DNA of 64,000 bases, from the NCBI GenBank assembly GCA_020650975.1, contig JAIPMN010000482.1:1-64000 (forward strand), in the 5' to 3' direction. Shown here piece by piece: positions 12,501 to 27,500 of this stretch. Made by a program: the position numbers and the translations under genes. The DNA is from Apostichopus californicus. Taxonomy: Eukaryota > Echinodermata > Holothuroidea > Aspidochirotida > Stichopodidae. Under the pieces are notes generated by a model that was given only the letters and a program-made list of their open reading frames with translations, ran no database searches and was not told where the DNA came from. Each line of letters starts with the position of its first letter. Position 1 is the first letter of the stretch.

Positions 12501-15500
12501 TATCTTTAGTTAGGGACAAGATACTGAGATGGAGTTTTCTACTAACATTTTAGAATATTTTTTTCTTTTAGAAAAGTGTTTCATTGGCTGCCACTGAAAT
12601 TTCCCTTGAATACATTGACTGCAGGATTGTCATCTTGGCCTTGCTACTAACTTATTGATAAGACCAGTTATACCTTGCCAGATTTCCACAGTTATTTGTA
12701 TATATATTAAAATACTAATCAACTTTAACTACATCTGATTGTTTTACTAGCCGTTGTCACAATAGAAGTCACTGATGTCAATGATGTCATCCCTGAGTTT
12801 TCTCAGCCATTTTATTCAAGACTGGATCTCGTTGAGGATGCAAGCATCGAAACTGTGGTTGTCGATGTACAGGCTCAAGATATGGATCTGGGTCCTGCAG
12901 GAGAAATCGTTTATGCAATAATCGAAGGTGAGTGAACATTTATGAACTAATCAGCAGAAAAATGAAGGGTATTTTTTGTAATCATTCTCCTGTTTCACAT
13001 TAGATGACTACACTTTGATCTTGTCAGAGGATTCAATGTTTATTAAGTTGTTTCATTTCTCATTGACCCTGACCCAGAACCACTCACTTCACAGTTCCAC
13101 TGTACCTGAAAGGTAGAGGCATGGTGTATTGGTTGGAGTGTCAAACCCCCAGTCCCTAGATTCCCGGGTCAAATCCTCACCAGGAACTAGATTTCTCTAG
13201 ACGTAGTAGGCTATTCAAAATTGCTGCCGTGCAGTGTTGTTGAGAGGAGTCTTTCGTGGATTTGGTAATTTCTGGTTTGCAATTATATTGAAATGGGGTT
13301 TTGAGACAACTTTGTTCACCATAGCTGCAATGCTGTGATGTTGAATGGGATGCTTCCTCCACCCACAGTATTTGAGAAAGTGGTAGGATGAGGAGGTACA
13401 CCCTTGACCCCTCGGATGGGGATGTTAAATGGTGGTCCAGGGAGCAGGATCACTCCCCTCTCTCTCCTCATCCCTCCCTCTCTCCCCTTCCCTCCTCTTG
13501 CTGGCTTTGTTACCGGTGGTACTATTACTTTGACAGGTCAGTATAGTTTTCTACTCACAATGCCAGTTTGACTAAGTAGAATAACTTCACTTTTATTTCT
13601 TTTGGCAGGCAATCAGATGGGTCTCTTTAGAATTGATCCTTTAACAGGCATTATCAGTATCGTGTCTGAGCTACCATCAATTAGCGATACCTTGACCTTT
13701 AACCTCACCGTACAAGCACAGGATCAGGACAGTCCATTCAATGCTGGAATTGCATTCGTAATTGTTAATGTCATAGATGCTGGTGAAATACCTCCAGAAT
13801 TTGTGCTGTCGAGATATGAGGTTGATTCCATTGAAAATTTACAAACTGGTACATTTGTGGTTCAGGTAAAGAAGAAGACATGAATATTAAGCCAACAAGT
13901 AGGCTTATTTATTGCTTTCTTCTTATACAGTAGTTCAACTAAAATTCAGATTGTCAGTGAAATTGTCAGTAACATGATTGTAAATATTTGTGTAATCCAC
14001 TTTAATTTTTTTGTTGACTATTTCAGTAGACTTTATTGGTCTTTCATCATTTGAACAACAAGATTAGCAATAAATTAAGGAAGTATGCATATTTTTATTT
14101 TTGTAATTTTTAATTTAACTAAATTAAAATAAATATTAATTATGACATACTCCAAAATCAGTGGTATGAACTCTAAGATAAGGGAATTTTCATAAATATA
14201 GGAAGTTGAGCTCTTAATTCTTTCCAAAGAGAAATTACCCCATGATGGCAAAATTTACTTAAAGATTACTTTTTTTTTGGGGGGGGGGGTGCAGTAACTC
14301 TAATGGGTAAATGATGAAATAGTTACATNNNNNNNNNNTCTCCAAAGAGAAAATATTCCCATGATGGGAAAATTTACTTTAAGATTACTTTTTTGGGGTG
14401 GCTGTAGTAACTCTAATGGGTAAATGATGAAATAGTTACATCTATATATTAAATTTTGTTGGTAAAGCTTTGGTTACAAGCTGAGTAGGTTTTAATTAAT
14501 TTTAATTTTCAGGTCCTTGCATTAGTTGAAAACAGACCTGCTGATGTCAGGTACATCTTGGATCCCAACTCTCATCCCGATGTTATGATGCACTTTCAAG
14601 TAAATGATACAACTGTAAGTATAGTCAATTCACTTCTTGATGTTGCATCACAGAGTTACTTTCATGATGTGTCTTAATAAGGGGATTCAACTGATTTTTC
14701 TCTCGCTAATCCTGCAACAGTTTGCATTTTCTCTTCTTTGGCTGGAATTGCATGTCTGAAAGTTCAATATTTGAATATACAGTATATTTCAGTGTACATG
14801 CGAGATCTCTGATGCCTTTAATTATACCTTGATGAAGTGTATTTGATGATTAACTCTTGTCTTACATTTCACTCTCACCACTATACCACAATATAAGCAT
14901 TACCATTGTGGCAGGACCTAGCCTAGGTTTTATGTGTAGCAAGGCTATCATCACCAGACCACAGGGGGTGGTTAGAACTAAACCACTATACCACAATATA
15001 ATTACCATTGTGGCAGGACCTAGCCTAGCTTGATGTGTAGCAAGGCTATCAACACCAGACCACATGTGGTTAGAACTAAACCACTATACCACAATATATG
15101 CATTACCATTGTGGCAGGACCTAACCTAGGCTTCATGTGTAGCAAGGCTATCAATATCAGACCACATGTGGTTAGAACTAAACCACTATACCACAATATA
15201 AGCATTACCATTGTGGCAGGACCTAGCCTAGGTTTTATGTGTAGCAAGGCTATCAACACCAGACCACATGTGGTTAGAACGTTGTAAATGTGCATTTGAA
15301 TTTTTTTACTAAATGTAAAATCCGTCATAACTTTCCATTTCACTTCAGCAAAGATTCTCTTCTTCTCTCATTACAGGGTGAGATCACAGTCAGAGTCCCG
15401 CTGGACAGAGAAACAAACGATTTCTTTGCCTTTACCGTGATCGCTGCTGGAGACACAGTCTCCAGCTCTACAGCTGTAAGTCTAAGATCAAACCAGATCA

Positions 15501-18500
15501 AACTTATAAAAATCTATAATTGCCTAAAGCCCCTCACAATTCTGAAACTTTATGTCACTTACTAACATCTACCATATAAAATATGTATTTTGATGTCTCG
15601 TTATGCTCAATATTGCAAGGAACACATTAATTGCCAATTAGTTCCATTATTTACCCAGAAATAACCAAAAAATATAAACAATGATTAAATCATCTCATAG
15701 AGTAGGCTGTTAAATTTATGATGTTTTAATCTATTGATAAATTCCTAGCCCTCTTGTGGTATCTTTCTGTGAAATGGTGACAGATTTATAATCTGTAAAG
15801 TCCGGTTGTTGGAACGTCAGGTTAAATCTGTAATTAATAATTCTGTAATTAGCTAAACCACAATCATAACTCGACAGTGGCAAAGATATAAAAATGAATT
15901 TCTGTCAATTTCTCTGTTTAAGTCAGACTCCCTCTTGACAAAGGTCCATCCTGCTAGCTGGCTATGATCAAAATGTCAAAAACTTAATTTTTGTTTACAA
16001 AATACATATTAGTATCAAAATATCACATTAGGGAAGAATTCATACAGTAGGCTAATAACTATAATATGGTGTAATGTTGAACTGCATTTGTTGTTTCACA
16101 ATGTCGAGGCCAAACACTGATCATATTTTTCCTTATAGGTCTGGGTGACAGTCCTGGATGCCAATGACAACACTCCAATATTCCTGGAGTTCCCTGAAGA
16201 TGTCAGGATACCTGAAGATTCTCCTACACAGACAATAATAGGAGAAATCAGAACTACCGATCTGGATATTAATCAAAATGCTCAAGTAAGCCACCCAGAT
16301 AAATATAGTGTCTTTTGTTTCTTGGTGGTAAAACCTATGTGTTGATCAGATGAATGCGAACATACCAGGTGAACTTGCACACAGATGTGTTTGGGTGGTT
16401 GACCAGTTCATGGTTGTACTTGTGAAATTCAGCCGAATGAAAAAAGTGCTTTAGAAGACACAAGTGAAGGTGCTTAAAAGAAGTAGTTGGACTTGAAATA
16501 TCTTGCAATGATATACTACTACTGATCAACTCACACTACGGTTATGATCTACAGCAGGGGTTCCCTAACTGGGGTGCATGAACCCCCAGGGGGTGCGTGA
16601 GTCCATCCCAGGGGGTTTGTGAGAGGTTTCTGAAAGTCAAAACTAGAATACTTTTTGTTGAACTAAAATCTGATATATCATATAATTTAGTAATGTACAA
16701 AAGTCATACCTATCAACAAACTCTTTTCGTGTTCCATACGCATATGTTGCCATAGTAGTACCGTACCGTGCATGTGATAAATAACTGAATTATGAAACAG
16801 ACACAGGCCGCATGACTTTGGTGAAGTTGGTGTACGCATGACAGTACGTCGTGAAGATAAAGAGCTGAGAAAGTAACTGAAAGGTTGGCCAAAGTAATTA
16901 TTATTATTTTGCAATTCCAGATGACCTCTATTTTGCCCGACACAAAGCAAAGTGAGCATAAATTCATGCTTGAAAATTATAGTATAATAATGACTCAGAT
17001 AGTGTCTCTAAAAGTTGGGGGTTCGTGGACAACGCTGACATCCACAGGGGGTTCGTGGGGGGATAAAGTTAGGGAACCCCTGATCTACAGTCACAGACTA
17101 AAGCTTGTCAGGATTTGGGTAATTATATAGGACCGATATGACAGCGCCCTCTGTTATATTTGGCTGGAATGCTCAATAGATACATACACATGTAAATATT
17201 ACATTTGTACCTCTCCTGCCAGGATAAATATGAATCTTAAAACCGGTTAGTGATTTCTTGCACTCGAGTTCCAGAATCTACCAAGGATATAACTGACTTG
17301 CATAATATTAATCATTACAAATCCATATCTCATCAAGTATTGAGAGACTTAGCTAACATTTGTGAAGCCCCATGTTTGTGATAGTTGACTACATCGTCTC
17401 ACCTATGAAGTTATTTTATAAACATTTAAAGTTGGATGAAAATTTTTTTCAACTGCTATGAAATACCCTTGAGATCATCTGGTTTCACTTTGGAAACTTT
17501 GTAATTAAAATGGCAGCAGCAAGACAAATTTTAGTAAACGATTGACCAACGTAAATAATTGGGTGGTTAATGACAAATCCTTTTTATTTAACAAAAGGAT
17601 ATTTGTAGACTTTATAATTATGATCATTTCTAGCAAATGGACAAAAGTAAAACAAGTATGAAGAACTGGAAAAACAATAAAACCTCAATGCAGATGCTAA
17701 ATGTTCATTTCTTGTTAACTTCTTCCTGAAAAACTCTCTCTAATATCTTCCCAGATCAATTACGTCATCAGTGACGGAAACCGAGAAGGAGCCTTCACAT
17801 TCCGGAGGAATAATGATGGAACAGCCTCCATCATTACCACCAGACCATTAAACAGAGAGTTTACAGATGAATATAACATCACAGTAAGCAATCAAGTTAA
17901 TAGACATATTTTCTATGATTTTTCTTTTTGCATTAAGATATATTTGTCCTAAAGCCATGTAAATTGCCTGCATAACTCTGACAGGTAATTAACCTCTTGT
18001 AGTCCCCATACCATAACCTTGATGGTTGCTCTAAATTGAAAAATGACGATGAAATTTGTTTGGTTATTTTGTATACATGTGTTTGTGTGGTTTATTTCTT
18101 ATCTGTAAACATTAACTGTCAGGTAAATGCTTGATCTCCACAAGTTAGATTCTCAGGAAGTCTAACATTTCTTGCCATGTAATATTAAAGCCTACCATTT
18201 TTTTTCTGTATTTTTTCTTTTTTTAAGGTTACAGCTTTTGATGGTGGTGTACCAAGACTGGAATCATCGCAGACAATTCGCATTGTCTTAACTGACGCCA
18301 ATGACAATGCCCCTTTGTTTACTGTCAGCTCTTACAGTTTTGAGATAATTGAGGTAAAATATTCCTGTGTTTCTGAAGATCATCTTTTGTTTACTTCATC
18401 CCATATGACATGTCTTCGATGTGGTTATGTTGCTTCTCATGTGAGTGCAAAACTTGTTGTGTGAATGAGGTTTCTGTGTTTTTCCCTGTTTTTTCCAATG

Positions 18501-21500
18501 TTAAGTTAATTTGACTGAGTGATTCTGTCTAAATTCATGCAAGGGTGAGGTTATATAGGATAGATAGATGGCTAGGTAATTATTGTAGTGCGTTTGCGCT
18601 ACAATATTGGCATTACTGGCCAAGTGAACGATACCTACATGACTGGACGTTGAAACTTAAAGCTTCATGTAGACGCTGTACATTTGCAGTTTTAGAGGCT
18701 AGCTGCATAGGCAACTTATTCTGAGCCTGTCAAGATGCTCACAAGCATTCTCACTTTGTAGGTACCTACATGACTATACTCCCTGGTGTGCTTTCCACCC
18801 ATAAAAATAATAAAAAATAACCATGAACAACTGAAAATTTCTTCCTAAGACTGCAAGCACTCCACACACACTACAATACTGCATATTTGCAGGCAAATGC
18901 AGTTCTAGCTGTCTATAAGATTTACTAGTAAATTCACCAAGTTAATTTCTTTCTTGCTTTTCTTCTTGTCTTTCAGAATCAATTGTCATCCCTTCCAGTG
19001 GCTACTCTGACTGTCACAGACAATGATTTGCCATCAACAAACAACCTTGTGTTCACCATTGTCCAAGGAAATGAAGAGGACAAATTTGAGATTAACAATC
19101 AGGGTGATATATTCCTGACCAGCCCATTAGACAGGGAGACTTTGGATTCATATCAATTGACTGTTCTCCTTGAAGATCCCACTTTTGACCCACAGTATCA
19201 GGTAGAGTACTTAATACTCACAGTATGAGGTAGAGTACTTAATACTCACAGTATCAGGTAAAGTACTTAATACTCACAGTATCAGGTAGAGTACTTAATA
19301 CTCACAGTATCAGGTAGAGTACTTAATACTCACAGTATCAGGTAGAGTACTTAATACTTACAGTATCAGGTAGAATACTTAATACTCACATTATCAGGTA
19401 GAGACTACTCACAGTATCAGGTAGTGTACTTAATACTCACAGTATCAGGTAGAGTACTTAATACTCACAGTATCAGGTAACACTTTACCTAATATGACCT
19501 ACAGTACCAGTTACTGTACTTATGACCCACAGTAGCAGGTACTGGACTTATTGCACAGTATCAGGTCTTGAACTTATGACCCACAGTACCTTCTTATGTA
19601 TTAAGATAGTTTACAAACTGAAAAGATTAACTGTTGAGGCATAACCTATCAAAATGGCCTTCTTGGATGAGGGAAAATATCACGTCAATGTGTTCAAGCA
19701 TATTTTTGCCTCTGGCTGGTGAGAAATAGAACACAGGCATGTCAATTAAGTTTTGAAATGTCTTTTGGTGACAGATTTAGTAGGATTAACTGACAATATA
19801 TGGCTTGGGGTGAATAAACCATTCTATGATACTTTGTCTCTGTACCAGGGTTTCGTGTCTGTGTTTGTCACAGTCTTGGATGAGAATGACAATGCACCTG
19901 AATTTGATGAACCATCCTTCCAAGCTCAGGTCGAGGAGGGAGTGAGATCAGCTATTGTAACCACCGTTGAAGCCAGTGATAGGGACCTTGGTGTCAACAG
20001 AGAGATCAGATTCAACGTTACTGGACCAAATTCTGATTTCTTTTCCATAGATCCAATTCAGGTACTACTCTGGGAACTTTTGTATTTGTTTTATTCAACC
20101 TTGTTTAACCTATAGCATGTACACCTTGCATTACATACTCACAGGTGATGTAAGAAAAACATTTCTGAGGTTTAAGCAAAAATAGTGTCTTTCTTTAACA
20201 AAATCTATCGTAGATAATCAAATTGTGCATTTTTTACCACAAAGTTACCTGTGTTTTCCCTTGAGTCAGTTTTGCTATTAAAGTGCATATATTGACAAAA
20301 CATTAATGCAAATTTAGTGTAGTTGTATTCATCTGAATATTAAAAACTCAAATGACACTATTTATGTTAGTGTGAATACACAGTTTGACAGGTTGGGATG
20401 CAAGGGTTTCAAATATTCAGCAAATATTCCGTTAAGTATGACACACATAATTTACTAGTGCTTTTATTGGCATAGGAAAGTTGTGGGGCACATTACATGC
20501 AACTTTAGCTAGTGATTGGCACTAAATGCTTTCCATGGCACAGGAAAATTCAGGCATATTCTGTTTCAGTTTAGCTACTTATGGGCATGAACTGCTTTCA
20601 TATCCCCCCAAAATACTTGAGCATATTTAATGGCAATTAAGCTAGTTGTGGGCATTAAATGCTTTCATTGGCATAGTTAATTTCTGTGGCATATACCGTA
20701 ATGTCAGTTTAGTTTAGCTAGCTAAGGGCACTAAAACAATATGCTATTGATGTGGTGACATGGTAACATTCTTTATGGGTGTGATTATGGGGGGCGTTGT
20801 GGTCAAGTGGTTAAGGCAGTGGACTGGTGATCTAAGGATTACAGGTTCGAGCCCTGGCCAGATCATTGCGTTGTGTCCTTGGGCAAGGCACTTTATCTCC
20901 ATTGCCTCTCTTCACCCAGGTGTATAAATGGGGACTTGCGAGGTAACTTGTAATTATAGTTGCGCGCGCTGGTTTGTGGCTGCACCCTATGGGAAGTCCC
21001 CCGGGGGACACGTGGTTGTGGTGCACTGTGGTGCCCCAGGAGAGATTGATTGAATTGCGCACACTTTGGTGTGTAGGTGTGACAGGTTACCAATGACCAA
21101 GGCTAAGTTGTCAAGCGCTACGATCTCGATGTAGCAGCGCTATATAAGTGTCTAATATGTATATGCTCTTTCCTCTCTTCAGGGTCATTTGATTACGGAC
21201 GTAGAACTGGACAGAGAGACACTAGATGAGTACATTGTCACCATTACTGCTATTGACCAGGCAATAGATCCATCTGCAAGACTCACATCCACAACCACGG
21301 TGAGCAAGACACTTCAGGAATAAATCCCCTCATATATGGTGGAGAAATCTTGCCTTTTGTTGCATAAAGTAGCTGCCCATTGGTTATGTATAAAATGTAC
21401 TTGTTCATCATGTGGGAATAATTATTGCATGTAAATGTGTGTTTGATGCTGTAAGTGACAAGACAGAATGTTGAATACCTTAACAAAGTTGTTATTATTT

Positions 21501-24500
21501 TTGAGACAAATATCACCCAATTTGAGTCCCTCCTACAATACTTTCATAGCAGATGTAAGAAGTTCAAGCTTGATTTGCATATAACAATTGGGGCTGAATT
21601 TAATTTATTATGGTTATAAGTACATCTGACTCAGTTCTTATATCAAAATAAAATAAAACTGTTAGCAAACTGCTTATCCACTAGAGAGCCTGTGTAATAG
21701 AATGTGTAAAAGTAAGTTGGCCTGACGTTTCGATCCTAGCAGGATCTTCTTCAGAGGCTAAAATGTTCTTATATTCTTATATAGTAGAATTATCATCCAT
21801 GAACATGTTTTGGAAGAAGTAAAGCAATATTAATAGTGTATATATATTAGCAAATTTACACTTATTGCTGCTGTGGACTTAAAAACAAAAGGTGGACTAA
21901 TGGAAGATATCATTTTCATAATAAAGTACAGTATGCTCCTGCAATATTATATAGAGGTACTGTTGGAATCAAATTACTAAATCCCATTAATAGGTAGCAT
22001 TGTAAATAGTAGACTTGTTGACATTGTTTTTCTTTTCATTACCCATCTGCTTTAAGTGTCATACTGCGTTCTTTCATAAGATGAAAATTGTTACCTCTCC
22101 ACATATCTACCATGTATAGGTAACTGTTGATGTCACTGATATCAACGATTCCAGGCCAACATTCTTGTTCGAGCAGTACGGGCCGTACTATATTCTGGAA
22201 GAATCGCCAAATGCTTTTATTGACAGCATTCAAGCTGTGGACCCAGATCTCGGTAGTGGAGGACGGGTAACCTATTCTGTAACCGGGCAATTAAGAGGTA
22301 CAATCAGGGTATTTAGTTTCAATAAGCATTCCATGATTTTATTCAATATTATGTTTGCAAATGTTACATATAATGCCAAACTTCAGATCAGAAACTTTGG
22401 GAGCTTTAAAACAAATTAAGTTTCAACTTCTCTCATACAAAAGAGGCACAATGAGACATTAAAACCTCACCAAAAACAAGTAGACAAATTTATTTTCAAC
22501 TTCTGCAAGTGAAATTGAGATAAATGTGTTCTCCCCTCCCGCCATTTGGTTTTTGGTTTGAGGTGTATGCAGTTCCTATTTAACTGATGTACAGTAATAT
22601 TTCTAGCTTTATATGTCTTGAGAAATACATTGAGGGTGAAATGGAAAAAAACAAAACTAAGTAAACAGGAAGAAAACTATAAATTCTGACAGTTTCCCCT
22701 CTTTCTTCCTCTTGTTTCTTTTACAGACTACTTTTTCATAAATTCAGCCACGGGGCTCTTAACAGTGAATCCAAATAGACCACTGGACTACGAAACACAA
22801 CAGCAGATTAACATTACAATTGTAGCGAGCGATACAGAGGGACTTGAGTCAACAGTAAGGCATTCTTTGAAATATGTTAGGGAAGGTCCTCTGTTAACTA
22901 ATTCATGAAGAATAAGTTGTATGTGAAGAGTTACCTTAATTTCAGTTTTAGGTTGTATACTACGTCTGAGCTGTGGAACCATTGCTACTTATTGTAATTT
23001 TGTCTGTCTGTATCTCTGTCCATCTCTCTGTCTGTCTGTCTGTCTGTCTGTCTGATCACCTGTGTATGTGTCTGTCTTACTATTTTGCAACATTTTACTG
23101 GTACACTAGTATCTGTGATAATTTGAAAGTGATGTCTTTTACAATTACTGTAAAGTAACGCTAACTGCTTAAAATAATGATTAAAATAAGAATATATCTA
23201 CCAGTGTTTTGAAAAACTGCAGTTGTGTATCACTTTGGTATATATCAAAATTGATTGACGAACATTCATCACTTTGCTCTTCCAGTGGGAAGTTTATATT
23301 GTGTAATATTATTCTTGGAAAATAAAGAGAAAACAAAGTAGTTTCTTTTTTACTTTTAATGTATTATTATTATATTTATTATTACTATAATTGTTATTGT
23401 TGTTATTATTATGAACATTTGGTACATCATTCTATAAAGCACTGTTCATACTGTGTAATTACTTGAAACATCAAATGACTTGAATGGATTATAACAGAAC
23501 CCGAAAAGCGTTAACCTTCTCCCACAAATTTTATTGGATGTACAGTAGGTAAGCTTCATTCATGGTGTCCTACTGCCTGCTATGTTTTGCCTGCTAAGTC
23601 TGGGAGAGTCAGGGGGAGGGAATGGGGTGGGGTGGGTTGTAAGGAGTGTCATTGTGTGTAATTATCCATAAACCCTCTGTTCTTCCTTGCTGGTTCCTCC
23701 ATTTCTATCGTTTCTGTGGTTACATTTTCTTTACTTAGACTGATATAACAGTGAACGTTCTCAATGTCAATGACAATACTCCAAGATTTGAAGGAGCACC
23801 ATACACTGTTACCATCAGTGAGAATGTCAATGTTGGAACTCTTGCATTCATCGCCGGGGCAACAGATGCTGACCTGGGGTTGCCTGGTGTGGTGACCTAT
23901 GACATCATTGATGGCAACATAGATGATGTTTTCTGGATTAACCCAATGGTAATTATCACAGTCCTTTAGCAAACATGATTTTAATCTTCTTGAAATGAAG
24001 AGCACTCCAATTCAATTGATAACGTTGACTTTTATCATCCCCCTCATGATGCAGCATAATAAGTATGATAAGTTTAATTCATGTATCTTTGCTATTCTAA
24101 ACCTAATTGCTACCCCTTACAATGGAAAGGTTTTGAAAAGCTACCCCAATGTCAAGCCTACACACATAAATTTCAAAAATTGACTTTTTCTTCAAATTGA
24201 AAGAATGTTGTAGGTAGGTTTTGACATAATTTTGGACTTACCTCAAGTTGTTTGAGTTCATTTATTTTATTGCAAAATGCAGCAAAGAAATGAAAACAGA
24301 TGAAAAGGAGAAACAAAATTGATGTTTAATTATATATCTTGTGATTATTATTGCATCCTATCAAAAGAATAATCATCATCCTTAAATTATTGTAAAGATA
24401 TATATTTATTTATTTATTAAAAACATCTATAAATAATTTTGTTTTTACCGAACAGCATTTGGAATAATTAGATCTGATCTTTCGAGATCACCATGCTGTG

Positions 24501-27500
24501 TCCTAAACTCTAACTGTCTGATCTAACTGGAGTAAACTAACACTGGGTTGTTAAAGACTGTTTTCTTCATTTGCCCAAATTTTTTTCTTCAAATTTCAGA
24601 ATGGTGAGATTTATGTCAATCAGACCCTGGACAGAGAAACCACTCCCAGCTATCGTCTTACCTTAGAGGCAAAAGACAATCCTGAAAACCCTGAAGATAC
24701 AAGAACAGTGAGTATTGTGAATTCTGTAATATTATTATTATGATGATTATTCACCATGTAAGGACTGTTAAATTCAGTTATTTCACTGAGGTGGAGATTT
24801 TCATAATTGTTGAGGGTGTAATATGCTCATTTCCATATTAATGGAACGTTGTAAATGTGCAAGATTAATGTCATTAAATTAACGCCTTTATGTTTTCATC
24901 TATATTTCCTAATGCATCAGTGATATCTAGTTTGATCTTTCTTCTAGAATTACTCATGGAACACATCTGTAGTTGTTTAGTTTGCTCACTGTAGAGCTGT
25001 GGTGTATCTAAATATCACCTTCTATACCCAAACATAGAGTTTGAGTTTATATACTGTACTTCAAACAGAAACCTGACCAAACAGTTCAGAGTGACATTTT
25101 ATGAACTCTTGCTGGATAATGTATAGCAAATATTCTATCAGAAATAATAATAATAAATAATAATAATGATGATGACTATGAAGATGAAGATGAACATGAT
25201 GATTACAGTGATGATGATAATTATTATTTTGGTAATGGTAATAGATCAACTAAACGACTGGCATATATTCTTTACTCTATAAGGTCTATACTCTATAAGG
25301 TGTATATATACTCCATAAGATACACCTACCCCGAGGTCACCAATGTCATATCAGATATACACGAACCACCAAACAGAAGAGAAGTACATTCTCATTCCCG
25401 CGTATTGAATTTGTCTTATTATTTTGTCTCACCCTGTACTGAAGCGAGATCACGACAGTAACTAGTTAGGGTCTGTTCCAGTATCAAAATGTTTCCATTT
25501 TTCCTCTCAGACTACAACCACCCTCAGTATTGAGATCTCTGATGCTGACGATGTCCCACCTACTTTCCCTAACGATGAATACTTTGGATCCATTCTGGAA
25601 AATTCCTTTGCTGGAACTTTGGTGGACATGGTAACTATGGCAAACTTGTCTGCATGAACTGAAATGATTTGAAGTGTCCAGTCAACGAAATATAAGTAAT
25701 ACAAAGAGTGGCTTGCAGCTGTTATTCTCATTACAGTGAAATCCACTTTATAACTGGAACTTATTTGAATTCACTTGTAGAATTTGGGGACCATGTCAGA
25801 TGGGAAAAGTAATGTCTTGTTCCTGAATTAAACATCGTTTCACTTTGGCTAGCAGACCTGTGACTGTTGCGTCAAAATGTCACAACCTTTGCTTGCTTCG
25901 CCATGTAAATGGTGTTTATATTATGCTGGCTAAAATCTTTTGTGGAGGGTGTACCTCAACAAGTTTACCACCATTAAGAAGACTAAGAGCTTACTATGGT
26001 TGAAATCCTCTTGTCCTCCTCCATTGGATAGCTTTAGGCTGGTGTGTAAATGTATGCTATGTTCTACACCACAGGTGGGCAAAGTGGGACACATTCAGAT
26101 CACATTGATCTGCAACCTCTGAAAAGGTTTAAGAGAACATTAATGTGGCTGGTAGACCTTTCTAATATAATGTACTACTCTATGTATGATGGTATTAACT
26201 GTGATAGGTTATATAGACATAACATATAAACAGCCGGCATGTAGAACCTGTTGATGTTTTATTGCCCATGTCGTGTAATATTTCTATTTTTGTAACTGAA
26301 ATAAGTACTACATCCTTCAGTGTTGAGGCCCCCACTGATTGGAAAAAAAAAACTTTCACAGTGGCCGGCAAGTGCAGTTACCTTCTGTTCTAGACTTACA
26401 GTGTACATACAATATTTCTATTTAAGGATCGACCAATCAGAGCAGTTGATTCCGATGAGGTCAGTGTTATTGTTTACAACATTACCGGTGAGGATTCTGA
26501 AGTCTTCAGTATAGACCGTCTAACAGGTAAATTTGTAGTTCATTTATCAAATGCAATGTTTTCTTATGCATAATTGTAGTAATAGCACCCTTCCATTAAT
26601 GCATGCCATTTAATGCGTCAGTTGAAAAAATCAAAGATACCTGATATTGCATAATTCTCAAAAGTGACATTTTATCTGAAATATTCATCCTAGTGATGAA
26701 TAGCACTATATGCATATCAACAGTTAATATTGTAAAAGGACGAAAATATGTTTAGAAAACATAAACATGCGGAAGGGAGAATGCAATTAACTTCAAATTA
26801 GAGGTCTGTATCTGTTCAGTAGGCCATTGACATCTCTCATTCTAGTCGAAATTGTTTCAAGTTATTCAGATTTGGTAAATGTTTAACTAATGTGTTGTAG
26901 ACATGTTCCAGTCTTTATTCGATAAAATATTTTGTAAAAGTGTGTTTAAGTGTTTCAAAGTTGATCAACTTATTAAGTGCCGAGTTCGAGTCACTCCAAG
27001 ATTAATGTATGTCGTCCAGTTACAGAGTTGTTGACAATTGATAATTCATAATCATTAAATATGAATCTAAGAGACTGACTTCAGTCAGCTTGCTGCTTTG
27101 ATAAGCCAATGATGGCTTCTTTGCGAGTTCCTGCTTGCAGGAGGATCTAATATACATACAATATATATATATACATACACACATACAAGTCCTAACCATT
27201 GTTGCATAACATTACTGCATGTACAAAATTGATTGCAGGTGAACTTCGTTCCGGTGTGGTTTTTGACCACGAGGTCAAGTCTTCGTACACATTCACAGTG
27301 ATAGCGACAGATTCACAGGGTAGCTATGCCCAGGCTGTGGTCATCGTCACTGTACTAGATGCTAATGATAACGAACCTCTATTAGATCTGAGTGTATATA
27401 ATTTCACCATTCCGGAGAACTCTGCTGGAGGTAAGAGTATGCTCACCTACGTGGTTTCTTTATTGTATAGTAATATGTAATTGATGTATTTCTTGAAAGT

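Noticed and set aside
14862-15343. Overlapping frames on both strands at 15 kb
   Set aside because: Caused by the 102-bp tandem repeat in intron 16.
26070-26350. Possible second hAT element starting caggtgggcaaa
   Set aside because: No matching right end or target duplication could be found.
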